Part shown: in pieces, positions 14,998 through 24,147 of the stretch | Layout: each line of letters starts with the position of its first letter | How positions within the stretch are numbered: the stretch's first letter is position 1 | Assembly (NCBI GenBank): GCA_023254495.1 | Contig: JALRLK010000143.1 | Location: forward strand, 1-33,348 | From: Marivivens sp. | GTDB taxonomy: Bacteria > Pseudomonadota > Alphaproteobacteria > Rhodobacterales > Rhodobacteraceae | Reading direction: 5' to 3' | Length of the DNA: 33,348 bases | Position numbers and translations under genes: made by a program | Notes under the pieces: generated by a model | What the model was told of the DNA's origin: nothing | Seen by the model: the letters and a program-made list of their open reading frames with translations, nothing else | Databases searched by the model: none

Positions 14998-15917
14998 CTA
15001 GCCCTTGCGGGCGGAAACCAGCTCAAAACCGACAAGCGCGACAACGACGATCAGGAAACCCGTTGTTTGCAGCGCAGTCAGCCGCTCCCCGACGAGTGTC
15101 ACCGCAAAGAAGATCATGAAAACCAACTCGAGAATGGACAGCACCGAGGCCTCGGTCGCCCCGAGGATCTTTGCCGCAACAAAGAAAAGCAAATACCCGA
15201 GCGTGAAGCCAAGCGCCGCCAGAAGAACGTAGAGCCACGCCGCCGCGGTCTGGAGATAAACCGTCTCGCCCGCCAGCCCGAGCGCCGGCAAGACCAAAGC
15301 CAGCGCGGCGAAATAAATGAGGCCCCAGACATTCATGTGCAAATTGGCCCTCACCGCGCTTAAAGCGGCTGTTGTCGCTGTTGTCGTCAAGATCACGGTG
15401 GTGATCCCGACAGACGATAGGAACGCGAGCCCAAGGCCCGTATAATTCAGGCCATCTAGGCTCCTTCGCTGCAACCTGAGCGCCAAAGCCACTCCGACGA
15501 ATGCCATCGCGATCAGGATGATTTCGGCAAGGCTGAGCCGGGTCGTCCCCCGAAGGTGATTCACGATGGCGACAAAGATGGGATAGGTGAAGAAAATGAC
15601 ACTGGCGACAGCCACGTCGATATAGGCCACCGCGCCCATCCCGCCTCCGGCCGCCATCAAGAGCGCAACCCCCGCCGCGGCGGTCTTGGGAATGTGGCTT
15701 CGCGGCACCAGCAGTTTCTCGCGCCTTGCCCAGAGGAAAATGGCAAGGCCGCCTGCTCCGATAGCCGACCGAAGCACCAAAAGGCCTAGCGGGCTACACC
15801 CTCACCGTAGACGTGTTTCGCGGCATTGGGCATGATGCCGATGCAAACGGCGCCAAGCATCAGAATGATTAATCCCAGCCGCCGAGCACGAGGGGCAGAC
15901 GAACCCTTCAAGGACAT
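14998..15917 (-). pseudogene. EamA/DMT-family transporter with a one-base frameshift near its start
   Basis: The main frame (to 15780) encodes about 260 residues with some nine membrane helices and two EamA-like repeats. It would be a drug/metabolite or amino-acid exporter-type protein; the substrate is unknown. It lacks a proper start. The missing N-terminus is found at ATG 15917 (MSLKGSSAPRARRLG, then a first helix ILMLGAVCIGIMP and KHVYGEGV), but that frame stops at TAG 15786-15788. Joining the two near 15795-15798 gives the smooth sequence GEGV-SPLGLLVLRSA, so a single base appears lost there. The intact protein would be about 305 residues, normal for ten-helix EamA proteins. Confidence 0.85.
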
Positions 15918-15996
15918 GGCGTCACTCACCCGCACCGCTAATTTTCGGCGTTAGGTTAAATCAGACAGCCAAGTTTCCAAAGAGCCCAGTGGGCAA

Positions 15997-16236
15997 TCAA
16001 GCGATGTCGATCGTGTAGCTTTCGATGACCGTGTTCGCGAGAAGCTTCTCGCACATCTCGGTCACACGCGCCTTTGCGCCGGCCGCATCGGTATCGGCGA
16101 GATCGAGTTCGATCACCTTTCCCTGCCGAACGCCTTCAACACCGCCAAAACCGAGAGCGCCCAACGCGTGGCGCACGGCCTCTCCCTGCGGGTCGAGAAC
16201 ACCGTTCTTCAGCATTACATGAACGCGGGCTTTCAT
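15997..16236 (-). CDS. purS: Phosphoribosylformylglycinamidine synthase subunit PurS
   Basis: PurS is the small adaptor that joins PurL to PurQ in FGAM synthetase. The 79 residues match the family: MKARVHVMLKNGVLDPQG at the start, the central VRQGKVIELDL, and the C-terminal CEKLLANTVIESYTI. ATG 16236 follows AAGGATTGCCCG. It starts 17 bases after purC and is clearly co-transcribed with it. Confidence 0.94.
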   Translation of the reverse strand: MKARVHVMLKNGVLDPQGEAVRHALGALGFGGVEGVRQGKVIELDLADTDAAGAKARVTEMCEKLLANTVIESYTIDIA

Positions 16237-16253
16237 CGGGCAATCCTTAAGGC

Positions 16254-17018
16254 TTAATTGATCAGGGTCGGTTTGCTGCGCGGGTGGGTGACGTTCGAGG
16301 GCAGAACACCCAAGCGCCGCGCGACTTCGGTATAGGCGTCGGTCAGGCTGCCAAGGTCGCGGCGGAACACGTCTTTGTCGAGCTTCTGGCCGGTCTCGAT
16401 ATCCCACAGGCGGCAGCTGTCGGGGCTGATCTCGTCGGCGACGACAAGGCGGTGATAATCGTTGTCCCAGATCCGGCCGATCTCGATCTTGAAATCGATC
16501 AGTCGGATGCCGACGCCATGCATGACGCCAGACATAAAATCGTTGACCCGCAGGGCGATGGACACGATGTCGTCAAGGTCCTGCTGGCTCGCCCAGCCGA
16601 AGGCCACGATATATTCCTCGGGCACCAAGGGGTCGCCGAGCGCATCGTTCTTGTAGCTGAACTCGACGATCGGGCGCGGCAGCTGCGTGCCCTCTTCCAT
16701 GCCGAGGCGCTTGGCCATCGAGCCCGCGGCATAGTTGCGCACGATCACTTCAAGCGGGATGATCTCGACCTGACGGATCAGCTGCTCGCGCATATTGAGC
16801 CGCTTGATGAAGTGGGTCGGCACACCGATTCCCTGCAAGCCGGTCATAAAGAACTCGGACAGGCGGTTGTTCAAAACGCCCTTGCCGTCGATCGTCGCCT
16901 TCTTGGCGCCGTTGCCGGCGGTGGCATCATCCTTGAAATACTGGACAAGCGTTCCCGGCTCGGGGCCTTCATAGAGAACCTTGGCCTTGCCTTCGTAAAT
17001 CTTCTTGCGACGGGCCAT
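16254..17018 (-). CDS. purC: SAICAR synthetase PurC
   Basis: PurC couples aspartate to CAIR using ATP, giving SAICAR, the substrate of PurB. The 254-residue protein shows the expected [13 protein letters not shown] nucleotide loop, the [13 protein letters not shown] strand, IDFKIEIGR and the [11 protein letters not shown] signature. ATG 17018 follows AAGAGGTAGGC. It heads the purC-purS unit and is divergent from the zeta-inhibitor gene, sharing a 149-base intergenic region. Confidence 0.96.
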   Translation of the reverse strand: MARRKKIYEGKAKVLYEGPEPGTLVQYFKDDATAGNGAKKATIDGKGVLNNRLSEFFMTGLQGIGVPTHFIKRLNMREQLIRQVEIIPLEVIVRNYAAGSMAKRLGMEEGTQLPRPIVEFSYKNDALGDPLVPEEYIVAFGWASQQDLDDIVSIALRVNDFMSGVMHGVGIRLIDFKIEIGRIWDNDYHRLVVADEISPDSCRLWDIETGQKLDKDVFRRDLGSLTDAYTEVARRLGVLPSNVTHPRSKPTLIN

Positions 17019-17167
17019 GCCTACCTCTTGCCCACACGCGCGACTCCGCCATAGAGCCTCACAGACGTGCGTCACGTGGGCCTCATAGTCCAAGCCCTCC
17101 TTACGGGCAAGCGCATCCGCGGGCATATCAGGATTAACAGCAATTTCAGAGTAAGGACCAAAGCCTC

Positions 17168-17485
17168 ATGTCCACTTTCGACGATCGCGAACACGCCTTC
17201 GAAGCCAAATACGCTCTCGACGCCGAGATGCAGTTCAAAGCCGCCGCACGCCGCGACAAGCTCGTGGGTCTTTGGGCCGCAGGTCTCATGGGCAAGTCGG
17301 AAGAGGATGCCAAGGCCTATGCCGCCGATGTCGTGCGCGAGGATCTCAAGCACGCGGGCGACGAGGACGTATACGAAAAGCTGGCCGCCGATCTTGGCAG
17401 CCTTGCAGATGAGGCGACCATTCGCGACAAGATGAAAGAGCTTCACCTTGTCGCCAAGGATCAGATCATGAAGGAAGTTGGCTGA
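17168..17485 (+). CDS. F1-ATPase inhibitor subunit zeta (DUF1476)
   Basis: The 105-residue all-helical protein begins MSTFDDREHAFEAKYALDAE. It carries the conserved FKAAARRDKLVGLWAAGLMG and a C-terminal helical bundle, which matches DUF1476. In Paracoccus denitrificans this family is the natural inhibitor (zeta) of the F1Fo-ATP synthase, whose N-terminal segment enters the catalytic F1 part to block ATP hydrolysis. The same role is inferred here. It stands alone, divergent from purC, and is followed by its own terminator. Confidence 0.92.
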   Translation: MSTFDDREHAFEAKYALDAEMQFKAAARRDKLVGLWAAGLMGKSEEDAKAYAADVVREDLKHAGDEDVYEKLAADLGSLADEATIRDKMKELHLVAKDQIMKEVG

Positions 17486-17520
17486 TCGCGACGCAATAGA
17501 TTGCAGTCCTGAGGAATATG

Positions 17521-17546
17521 CGGCGCTCGGCACAAGCCGGGCGCCG
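17521..17546 (+). terminator. Terminator after the zeta-inhibitor gene
   Basis: CGGCGCTCGG (17521-17530), loop CACAAG and CCGGGCGCCG (17537-17546) form a 10-bp stem with one G-T pair, followed by ATTGTTTTG. It lies 36 bases past the stop of the zeta-inhibitor gene. Confidence 0.75.
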
Positions 17547-17620
17547 ATTGTTTTGCCTCTTAACCCGACCTTCACCGGAGCTGGCTAGCCTGACCTCAGG
17601 TGGTGAGACGGGAGCATTTC

Positions 17621-19523
17621 ATGGACATCGGGAACCGACGCGCCTTCGGCGCACGCATTTGGCACCTTTGGCCGGTTGCCGCTTTGGGCGCCAGCGTCTG
17701 GATTCTTGCAAAACGGCTTGAGGGTGTCGAACTCTCCCATGTTCTTGATGCCGTCCTCGCTGTCTCGCCGCTTGGTTGGGTTGGCGCGATTGCGGCAACA
17801 TGGCTCAGCTTGGCCGCAGTCGGCCAGTACGATGCCATCCTGCACCGTGTCCTGAATACCGGCATTTCGCCAAGGATTGCGCGACGAACCGGCCTCATCG
17901 CGATCTCGATTGCCCAAACGGCGGGCTTCGGCACGCTGGTCTCTGCTTTGGTCAGATGGCGTTCTTTGCCCAATTGGTCGCTTTGGGAAGCAGCGCGGTT
18001 TTCTCTTCGGGTCAGCTTCTCGTTCCTTCTCCTTTGGTCTTTGTTGGCTGCACTTGCGGTCGCGTTTTGGACCGCGGCCCCAAAGACGGCGGTATGGGCC
18101 GCGGCTGGAGGGCTGATTGTGTTTGGGATCGTCGCTGGCGCACCGCCCCTTCGCGGGCTTGTCTTTAAGCTGATCCCTAAACGGGCTTTCCTGCCGCTCT
18201 TCACCGCGGCGCTTGTCGACACGGTTTTTGCCGCGGTCGCCCTCGCCTGCCTATTGCCCGGCGCTTCGGACGTCGGGCTGGCGATCTATCCGATCTATCT
18301 GCTCGCCCTCGGCGCAGCCCTCGCGACCGGCGCACCGGGCGGACTCGGCGCGTTTGAGCTCGTCCTTCTCGCCCTTCTGCCACCCCCCGACCAAGCCGCT
18401 TTGATCGGCGCAATATTGGCTTTTCGGATCATCTATTATCTGTGTCCCGCCTTCCTCGGTCTGGCGGGTCTCATGCGTTCTGCGGTCCCTCTTGTTCATG
18501 AGCCCCGCCCCCCTCGGTCCCGCCGAATGGGGACTCGTCGCCCAAGGCGCCTCGATCCTGCGTGCAGGATCCACCAGGTGGATGTGCCGTGAACGGCTGG
18601 GCCTGGGCATAGCCATCGGACCTGCGCTCGGGCTCGTGGACCTTAGGGCATTTTCAAAACTGATGCGCCGGGCGGGCCTGACCCCGGTTCTCTACAAGGC
18701 CGGACAAAGCGAAGCATCGGCCGCCCGTTCCCTTGGGTGGCGGGTTTTGAAGGTTGCCGAAGAGGCGGTCATCGAACCCCGGGTTTGGACCATCGACGGG
18801 CCCTCACGACGCCAACTCCGGCGCCATTTGCGGCACGCCGAGCAGGCCGGCATCCGTATCGTCACTTCAAGGCGCGCCTTACCGCTCGCCGAAATGGCCG
18901 AGGTCAACGCCGCCTGGACGTTGAAAAATCGCCGCGAGCGCGGCTTCAGCATGGGGCGTTTTGCGCCCGAACTGCTCTATCGGCAGCGTGTGTTTCTGGC
19001 CTATTCGCGTGATCGCCTCATAGCTTTTGCAACCTTCCATACCGGCGCGCAGGATTGGTCTCTTGATCTGGTCCGGCATATCGACGGCATACCCGACGTG
19101 ACCATGCACCTTCTGCTGACCTCGGCCATCGAGGCTTGCCGCGCCGAAGACATTGATCGCCTGTCCCTGGCCGCTGTGCCGGCAGCGGGAGGCAATATTG
19201 CGCGGCTTGTCCCCGACAAAGCGCTCTTGCCAGGGCTACGCCGGTTCAAGCAGAGCTTTGCCCCGAGATGGGAGCCACGATACCTCTGTGTCAAAGGGTC
19301 GATCCCCCTCGCGCGCGCAGCCGTGGCAATTGCAGCCGCCATTCATTATCCGGGGCCGCACACATCGCGTCTGCGTCCTCACGGCACAGAAACGGAAATT
19401 CGATTTGAATTGCCGGTCACATCATGCGATGCCCAGGAGTGGAACCCCCAGCCCGGGCAGGCGTCCGCCCTGCCCCAGATCACAGGCCCCGCTCATGACC
19501 GACGCCCTCTCCCGCCTTCTTGA
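17621..19523 (+). pseudogene. MprF-like phosphatidylglycerol lysyltransferase-type protein, frameshifted at a C6 run
   Basis: The first part (ATG 17621 after CGGGAG) is a membrane domain of about 296 residues resembling the MprF flippase-type region, with several helices and a GAPGGLGAFE turn. The second part is a DUF2156 (GNAT-fold aminoacyl transfer) domain: WGLVAQGASILRAG, then SRRQLRRHLRHAEQAG and LKNRRERGFSMGRF. The first frame runs out of family sequence after VPLVHEPRP and ends at 18592 in arginine-rich nonsense. The second opens one base out of phase. Removing one C from CCCCCC at 18508-18513 gives a continuous VHEPRPLGPAEWGL and a product of about 632 residues. Such enzymes modify membrane lipids or related substrates with an amino acid. 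Separate translation of the second part from ATG 18498 is possible but less natural. Its end overlaps bmt by 29 bases. Confidence 0.78.
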
Positions 19524-20511
19524 CACCCGCGACTGGCTTTTGGCCGATGGTGCAACGGGGACCAACCTCTTCAATATGGGGCTGAGCTCGGGCGATGCGC
19601 CGGAAATGTGGAACATCGACCACCCCGACCGGATCCGGGCGCTCTATGAAGGCGCCGTTCAGGCCGGCAGCGACCTGTTCCTGACCAACAGCTTTGGCGC
19701 CAACACATCTCGGTTGAAATTGCACGGCGCCGATGGCCGTGTGCGCGAGCTCAACCGCGTTGCCGCAGAGTTGGGCCGGGAGGTGGCTGACGCGGCAGGG
19801 CGTCCTGTGATCGTTGCCGGTTCCGTCGGCCCGACCGGCGAGATCATGGAGCCGATGGGTAGCCTCACCTATGACAGTGCGGTCGAGATCTTTCACGAAC
19901 AGGCCGAGGGTCTGAAGGAGGGCGGCGCAGACGTCCTCTGGGTCGAGACAATTTCATCCGCCGACGAATTTCGCGCGGCGGCCGAAGCCTTCTCCCGCGC
20001 CAACATGCCTTGGTGCGGAACAATGAGTTTTGACACCGCGGGCCGCACCATGATGGGCCTGACCTCGGCCAACATGGCCAAGATGATCTCCAAACTCCCC
20101 TATCAGCCCCTCGCCTTCGGCGCCAATTGCGGCGTCGGAGCCTCGGATCTTCTGCGTACACTTCTCGGATTTGCCGCCGCCGCTCCCGAACTGCCGCTTA
20201 TTGCCAAAGGCAACGCCGGCATTCCCAAATATCACGACGGTCACATCCACTATGACGGCACACCCGACCTCATGGCAGACTATGCCATTCTGGCGCGCGA
20301 TGCCGGTGCGAAGATCATCGGCGGCTGCTGCGGCACGACCCCTGAACACCTCAAATATATGCGCGAGGCACTGGAATCGACACCGCCCGGCCCGCGTCCC
20401 TCTCTTGATATTATTGCCGACAAGATCGGCCCTTTCTCCTCGGCCAGCGATGGCACAGGCGATGATGCAGGCCCCACCCGCGAGCGCAGCAGCCGTCGGC
20501 TTCGTGTTTAG
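19495..20511 (+). CDS. bmt: Betaine--homocysteine S-methyltransferase-like protein (homocysteine-binding module)
   Basis: The 338 residues form a homocysteine S-methyltransferase domain. The N-terminal DGATGTNLFNMGL is present, with zinc ligands C212 in GANCGVG and the pair C278-C279 in GGCCGTT. The family moves a methyl group from betaine or another donor to homocysteine, making methionine. In roseobacters such stand-alone modules have also been implicated, with a separate corrinoid protein, in a split cobalamin-dependent methionine synthase. The corrinoid protein at 21710 makes that reading attractive here. The start at ATG 19495 overlaps the MprF-like gene by 29 bases. Confidence 0.9.
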   Translation: MTDALSRLLDTRDWLLADGATGTNLFNMGLSSGDAPEMWNIDHPDRIRALYEGAVQAGSDLFLTNSFGANTSRLKLHGADGRVRELNRVAAELGREVADAAGRPVIVAGSVGPTGEIMEPMGSLTYDSAVEIFHEQAEGLKEGGADVLWVETISSADEFRAAAEAFSRANMPWCGTMSFDTAGRTMMGLTSANMAKMISKLPYQPLAFGANCGVGASDLLRTLLGFAAAAPELPLIAKGNAGIPKYHDGHIHYDGTPDLMADYAILARDAGAKIIGGCCGTTPEHLKYMREALESTPPGPRPSLDIIADKIGPFSSASDGTGDDAGPTRERSSRRLRV

Positions 20512-20512
20512 A

Positions 20513-20648
20513 GGGGGCTTTCCGCCCCCCAGTCCGCTGCGCGGCCTTCCCCCCGGAGGATATTTATAGGCCTCTGAGAGGCCAGACAGTTTCTCCGAAG
20601 CCCATAAATATCTCGGGGAACGGCACGAAGTGCCGGGGGGCAGCGCCC
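20513..20648. repeat. Inverted pair of a modular hairpin element (ATAAATA / CCGGGG / GGGGGC hairpin)
   Basis: Two copies of one module face each other in the gap between bmt and the radical SAM gene. Copy A (20513-20567, minus orientation) has GGGGGC-TTTCC-GCCCCC, a GC-rich spacer, then CCCCGGAGGATATTTAT. Copy B (20604-20648, plus orientation) has ATAAATATCTCGGGG, a GGCAC-GAA-GTGCC hairpin, then GGGGGCAGCGCCCCC. A central palindrome GGCCTC-TGA-GAGGCC sits at 20569-20583. A third copy is at 28307-28357. The GGGGGC hairpins can act as terminators for both converging genes; whether the whole module is a mobile repeat is open. Confidence 0.7.
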
Positions 20649-20659
20649 CCTCCTTCCAT

Positions 20660-21500
20660 TCAGAAAAGGATCAACTGATCTCCCAGCCGCGTTGGCGGGC
20701 AAAAGAGATCTGTCCTCAAAGATGGCAACCTCCGGTCGAGGCCGTGGCGCCGGAGCGCTAGATCGAACCGCGCTCGCGTCAGTTCCGCCCAAGGCCCCTG
20801 ACCGCTCATCCTTTGACCCCATTCCGGATCATAGTCCCGTCCACCGTGCAATTCGCGCACCCGACCCATGACCCGCTCGGCGCGGTTTGGCATATGTGTC
20901 GCGAGCCAATCGCGGAACAGGGGTGCGACCTCGCGCGGCAGCCGCAGGACAATGGATAATGTCGCGCTCGATCAAAGCGCCCTTTGTGACAATCGCCACC
21001 GGATGATTGAACTCGGCAAGAACCGCAAGGATGCTCCTCATGATCCGCCGGTCTTTCTCGATCGGCTGATAGGGATCGGTATTGGTGCCGATCGCAATGG
21101 TCTTCGGAACATACCCTTTCGCCGAAAGCTCCGCCCGCAGGACTTCGGCGGCATCTGGGCGGGCGACCAGCCGCGTCTCGAAATCGAGGCCCGGCGAAAG
21201 GCCGAGGTAGGCGTGGCTCGGGCGGGCAAAGCAATAGATGCAGCCATGCTCGCAGCCGCGAAAGGGATTGATGGAGTGGTCAAAGGAAATGTCGGGTGAG
21301 GTGTTTTGGGTAATGACCTTTCGCGGCCGGTCATCCCGAACCTCGGTCCGCAGAACGGGAAGGTCGTCGTCCTTGCCCCAACCGTCATCCACCCTTTCGA
21401 GTTGGTAGGGTTCAAACCGGTTCGTTGCGTTCGTTCCGGACGCCCGCCCGGGGGTTCGGACGCCGTTGGCATGATCGTTGGGTGTCGTCGGGGGCGCCAT
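20660..21500 (-). pseudogene. PA0069-family radical SAM protein (SplB-like) with an internal deletion
   Basis: The N-terminal part (about 181 residues from ATG 21500) is a normal PA0069-type radical SAM protein. It shows FDHSINPFRGCEHGCIYC, whose CxxxCxxC holds the 4Fe-4S cluster, then GTNTDPYQPIEK and IVTKGALIERDI. The C-terminal part resumes in another frame with IVLRLPREVAPLFRDW, PNRAERVMGRVRELHGG and YDPEWGQR. The join lies near 20950-20960. Compared with the roughly 350-residue family, about 75-85 residues (the mid-barrel strands) are missing and the frame is shifted, so the product should be dead. The family is related to spore photoproduct lyase; its substrate is unknown. A LexA box lies just upstream. 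Confidence 0.9.
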
Positions 21501-21506
21501 AAATTA

Positions 21507-21521
21507 GAACATATCATGAAC
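21507..21521. promoter_or_regulatory. LexA (SOS) box, alphaproteobacterial type
   Basis: GAAC-ATATCAT-GAAC is a perfect match to the direct-repeat LexA operator GAAC-N7-GAAC (GTTC-N7-GTTC on the other strand) used by alphaproteobacteria. It ends six bases from the radical SAM start codon at 21500, so LexA bound there would block that gene. No Shine-Dalgarno sequence is visible between box and ATG, so a leaderless transcript or a later start is possible. The corrinoid gene in the other direction starts 188 bases away and is less likely to be the target. Confidence 0.72.
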
Positions 21522-21562
21522 ATGATGACGTTAGCCACCTCTTTTAGACCCACGAGACGACA

Positions 21563-21576
21563 TTGAAATCGATCAA
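21563..21576. promoter_or_regulatory. Candidate FNR/CRP-family site
   Basis: TTGAAATCGATCAA has a perfect ATCAA right half and TTGAA in place of TTGAT on the left, with the correct 4-base centre for an FNR-type dyad. It sits about 134 bases before the corrinoid gene and 63 bases before the radical SAM start. The single mismatch and lack of a clear promoter keep this tentative. Confidence 0.33.
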
Positions 21577-21709
21577 GGCACCGCAAGATGACTATTCCAT
21601 TGACCTTGCGTCGGTTCAGGGGCAGGCAGTGTCGTAATCCGCTCAGACCGACGCGCGATATCCAAGCACATCCGATTTAAATCCCGCCACTTTTCAAGTG
21701 AGTTGCCCA

Positions 21710-22411
<702 letters not shown>

Positions 22412-22432
22412 GACAGGCCAGAGCTTTGAGAC

Positions 22433-22467
22433 AAAGCCCCGCGGCCGAAAGGTGCGCGGGGCTTTTC
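22433..22467 (+). terminator. Terminator between the corrinoid gene and DUF1638
   Basis: AAAGCCCCGCG (22433-22443) and CGCGGGGCTTT (22455-22465) form an 11-bp stem closed by an 11-base loop and followed by TTC after the T-run. It sits 22 bases past the corrinoid stop, so DUF1638 either relies on read-through or has its own promoter. Confidence 0.85.
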
Positions 22468-22509
22468 ATTTGAAGCGCCGGTTCGCATAGTCCGGCAAAG
22501 GTGCAGAAC

Positions 22510-23139
22510 ATGAAACTCGACGATTCAGCGTTGACGAAAGAGGGGCTCGGCCCCCGCGGCAAGGGGCGGATCCTGCTTCTGGCCTGTGGTGCGCTGGCGC
22601 ATGAGATCATCGCGCTGAAGGCGGCGAACGGCTGGGATCATCTCGATCTTCAGTGCCTGCCGGCAATCTTCCACAACAGCCCCGAAAAGATCACCCCCGG
22701 CATCGAGGCGGCGGTGGCCGAGCACCGCAAGGGCTATGACGAGATCTTCGTCATCTATGCCGATTGCGGCACCGGCGGCCTATTGGAAGCGGCCTGCAAG
22801 CGTCTGGGTGTCGAGATGCTTGAAGGGCCGCATTGCTATAGTTTCTACGAAGGCAACACCGCCTTTGCCGCGCGGGACGAGATCACCGCCTTCTACCTGA
22901 CCGATTTCCTCGTGCGGCAGTTCGATGCCTTCGTCTGGAAGCCCTTGGGGCTCGACCGGCACCCCGAGCTTCGCAGCGCCTATTTCGGCAATTACACCAA
23001 GCTCGTTTATCAGGCCCAGATCGACGATCCGGCGCTGACAGAGAAGGCGCGGTCCCACGCCGAGCGGCTGGGCCTCGATTTCGAGCGACGGTTCACCGGC
23101 TACGGCGATCTGGCGACGGCGCTTGGAAAGCTCGGCTAG
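22510..23139 (+). CDS. DUF1638 family protein
   Basis: The 209-residue soluble protein carries the conserved DUF1638 blocks LLACGALAHEI, CLPAIFHNSPEKI, VIYADCGTGGLLE and GPHCYSFYEG, each with an invariant-looking Cys or His. These could bind a metal or corrinoid. The function is not established; such genes commonly travel with corrinoid methyltransferase genes, and here it follows the corrinoid protein. ATG 22510 is chosen because AAAGG ends nine bases before it; GTG 22501 would overlap that site. Its TAG overlaps the sufE stop by two bases, tail to tail. Confidence 0.88.
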   Translation: MKLDDSALTKEGLGPRGKGRILLLACGALAHEIIALKAANGWDHLDLQCLPAIFHNSPEKITPGIEAAVAEHRKGYDEIFVIYADCGTGGLLEAACKRLGVEMLEGPHCYSFYEGNTAFAARDEITAFYLTDFLVRQFDAFVWKPLGLDRHPELRSAYFGNYTKLVYQAQIDDPALTEKARSHAERLGLDFERRFTGYGDLATALGKLG

Positions 23140-23546
23140 GCAGCCGCGGCGGCGATGGCGCGAATGCGCTCGACCATCGCCCGCAGGCCGTTCGAGCGCT
23201 GCGCCGAGAGGTGATCGTTGAGGCCAAGGCGGCCCAACTCGGCCTTGGCGTCGATCGCGGCCACATCCCGCACCGGCACGCCCGAATAGAGCGCGTGCAA
23301 CACGGCAATCAGGCCGCGCACGATCATCGCGTCGCTCTCGCCCTTGAAGTCGAACACCCCGCCCTCGATCTGCGGCAACAGCCAGACCTGACTGGCGCAG
23401 CCCTCGACCTTGAAGGTCGGCGTCTTGAGGCCATCGTCGAGGGGCTCCATCGCTTTGCCGAGGTCGATCACATGGCGATACCGGTCCTCCCAGTCGTCGA
23501 GAAATTCGAAGGTCTCGGCAATCTCTTCAAAGGCTTCGGTGGCCAT
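23136..23546 (-). CDS. sufE: SufE family cysteine desulfuration protein
   Basis: SufE accepts sulfur from the SufS cysteine desulfurase and passes it to the SufB scaffold for Fe-S cluster assembly. The 136-residue protein has the family start (EIAETFEFLDDWEDRYRHVIDLG) and the persulfide-carrying C50 in VEGCASQVWL, then the GESDAMIVRGLIAVL helix. The ATG at 23546 follows GAGGACGCATC. No suf operon surrounds it. It converges on DUF1638 with overlapping stop codons. Confidence 0.93.
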   Translation of the reverse strand: MATEAFEEIAETFEFLDDWEDRYRHVIDLGKAMEPLDDGLKTPTFKVEGCASQVWLLPQIEGGVFDFKGESDAMIVRGLIAVLHALYSGVPVRDVAAIDAKAELGRLGLNDHLSAQRSNGLRAMVERIRAIAAAAA

Positions 23547-23658
23547 GATGCGTCCTCGTCGTTGCCCTTCCGACTTAAAGTTGATGGCCCCAAAGGTCCA
23601 GTGCCCGCTTCCCAAGGTCGCAGCTTTCGGCTAGCCCTAGGGGAAGTGGGGGAAAGTC

Positions 23659-24144
23659 ATGCTGAGAAAACTCGGTGTCTTGGTCGTGATTTCGGTGGCG
23701 CTGACCGGCTGTGAGCGCGTTTCGGAATCGAAACTCAATCCGCTCAAATGGTTCGACAGAGCCCCCGAAGCGACCGCGGGCGAGACCGTTCAGCGAAAGC
23801 CCCTTGTGCCAGCGCAGGCAGAGGTCACGATCATCGACGCGCGGGTGCTGATCGAAACCCTGACTTCCGCCTATCTCGAGCCTTCAAGCGATGGTGCGAT
23901 CCTAAGGGCGATTGGCGTTGCGGCGAGCCAAGGCTATTTCAACGCTGAACTCGTGCTTGTGGATATCACAAGCGGTGTTCTGACCTATGATTTCCGAGTC
24001 GAGCGCCCCACCGGCTATGAAGCCATCGGCAGTGCCGCATCGCGACAGATCACCGTGGCGACGGTGATCGACGCCGCTTCCCTGCGCAGGGTTCGCGGGG
24101 TCGTTGTTCGCGGCGCAGACGGCTCGAAACGCCTGTCGCGCTAG
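23659..24144 (+). CDS. Small putative lipoprotein of unknown function
   Basis: The 161-residue protein begins with a type II signal: MLRKLG, a hydrophobic core, and lipobox LTGC with the lipidated Cys at 18. This predicts anchoring in the inner or outer membrane. The mature part has no motif I recognise. It includes an ARVLIETLTSAYLEPSSDG segment, an alternating-hydrophobic strand region (AELVLVDITSGVLTYDFRV) and a basic end. ATG 23659 follows GGGGGAAAGTC. It ends three bases before the convergent rnd gene. Confidence 0.75.
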   Translation: MLRKLGVLVVISVALTGCERVSESKLNPLKWFDRAPEATAGETVQRKPLVPAQAEVTIIDARVLIETLTSAYLEPSSDGAILRAIGVAASQGYFNAELVLVDITSGVLTYDFRVERPTGYEAIGSAASRQITVATVIDAASLRRVRGVVVRGADGSKRLSR

Positions 24145-24147
24145 GGG

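Noticed and set aside
21580-21709. A cobalamin or SAM riboswitch before the corrinoid gene
   Set aside because: I could not find a B12-box-like or SAM-II-like core in the leader.
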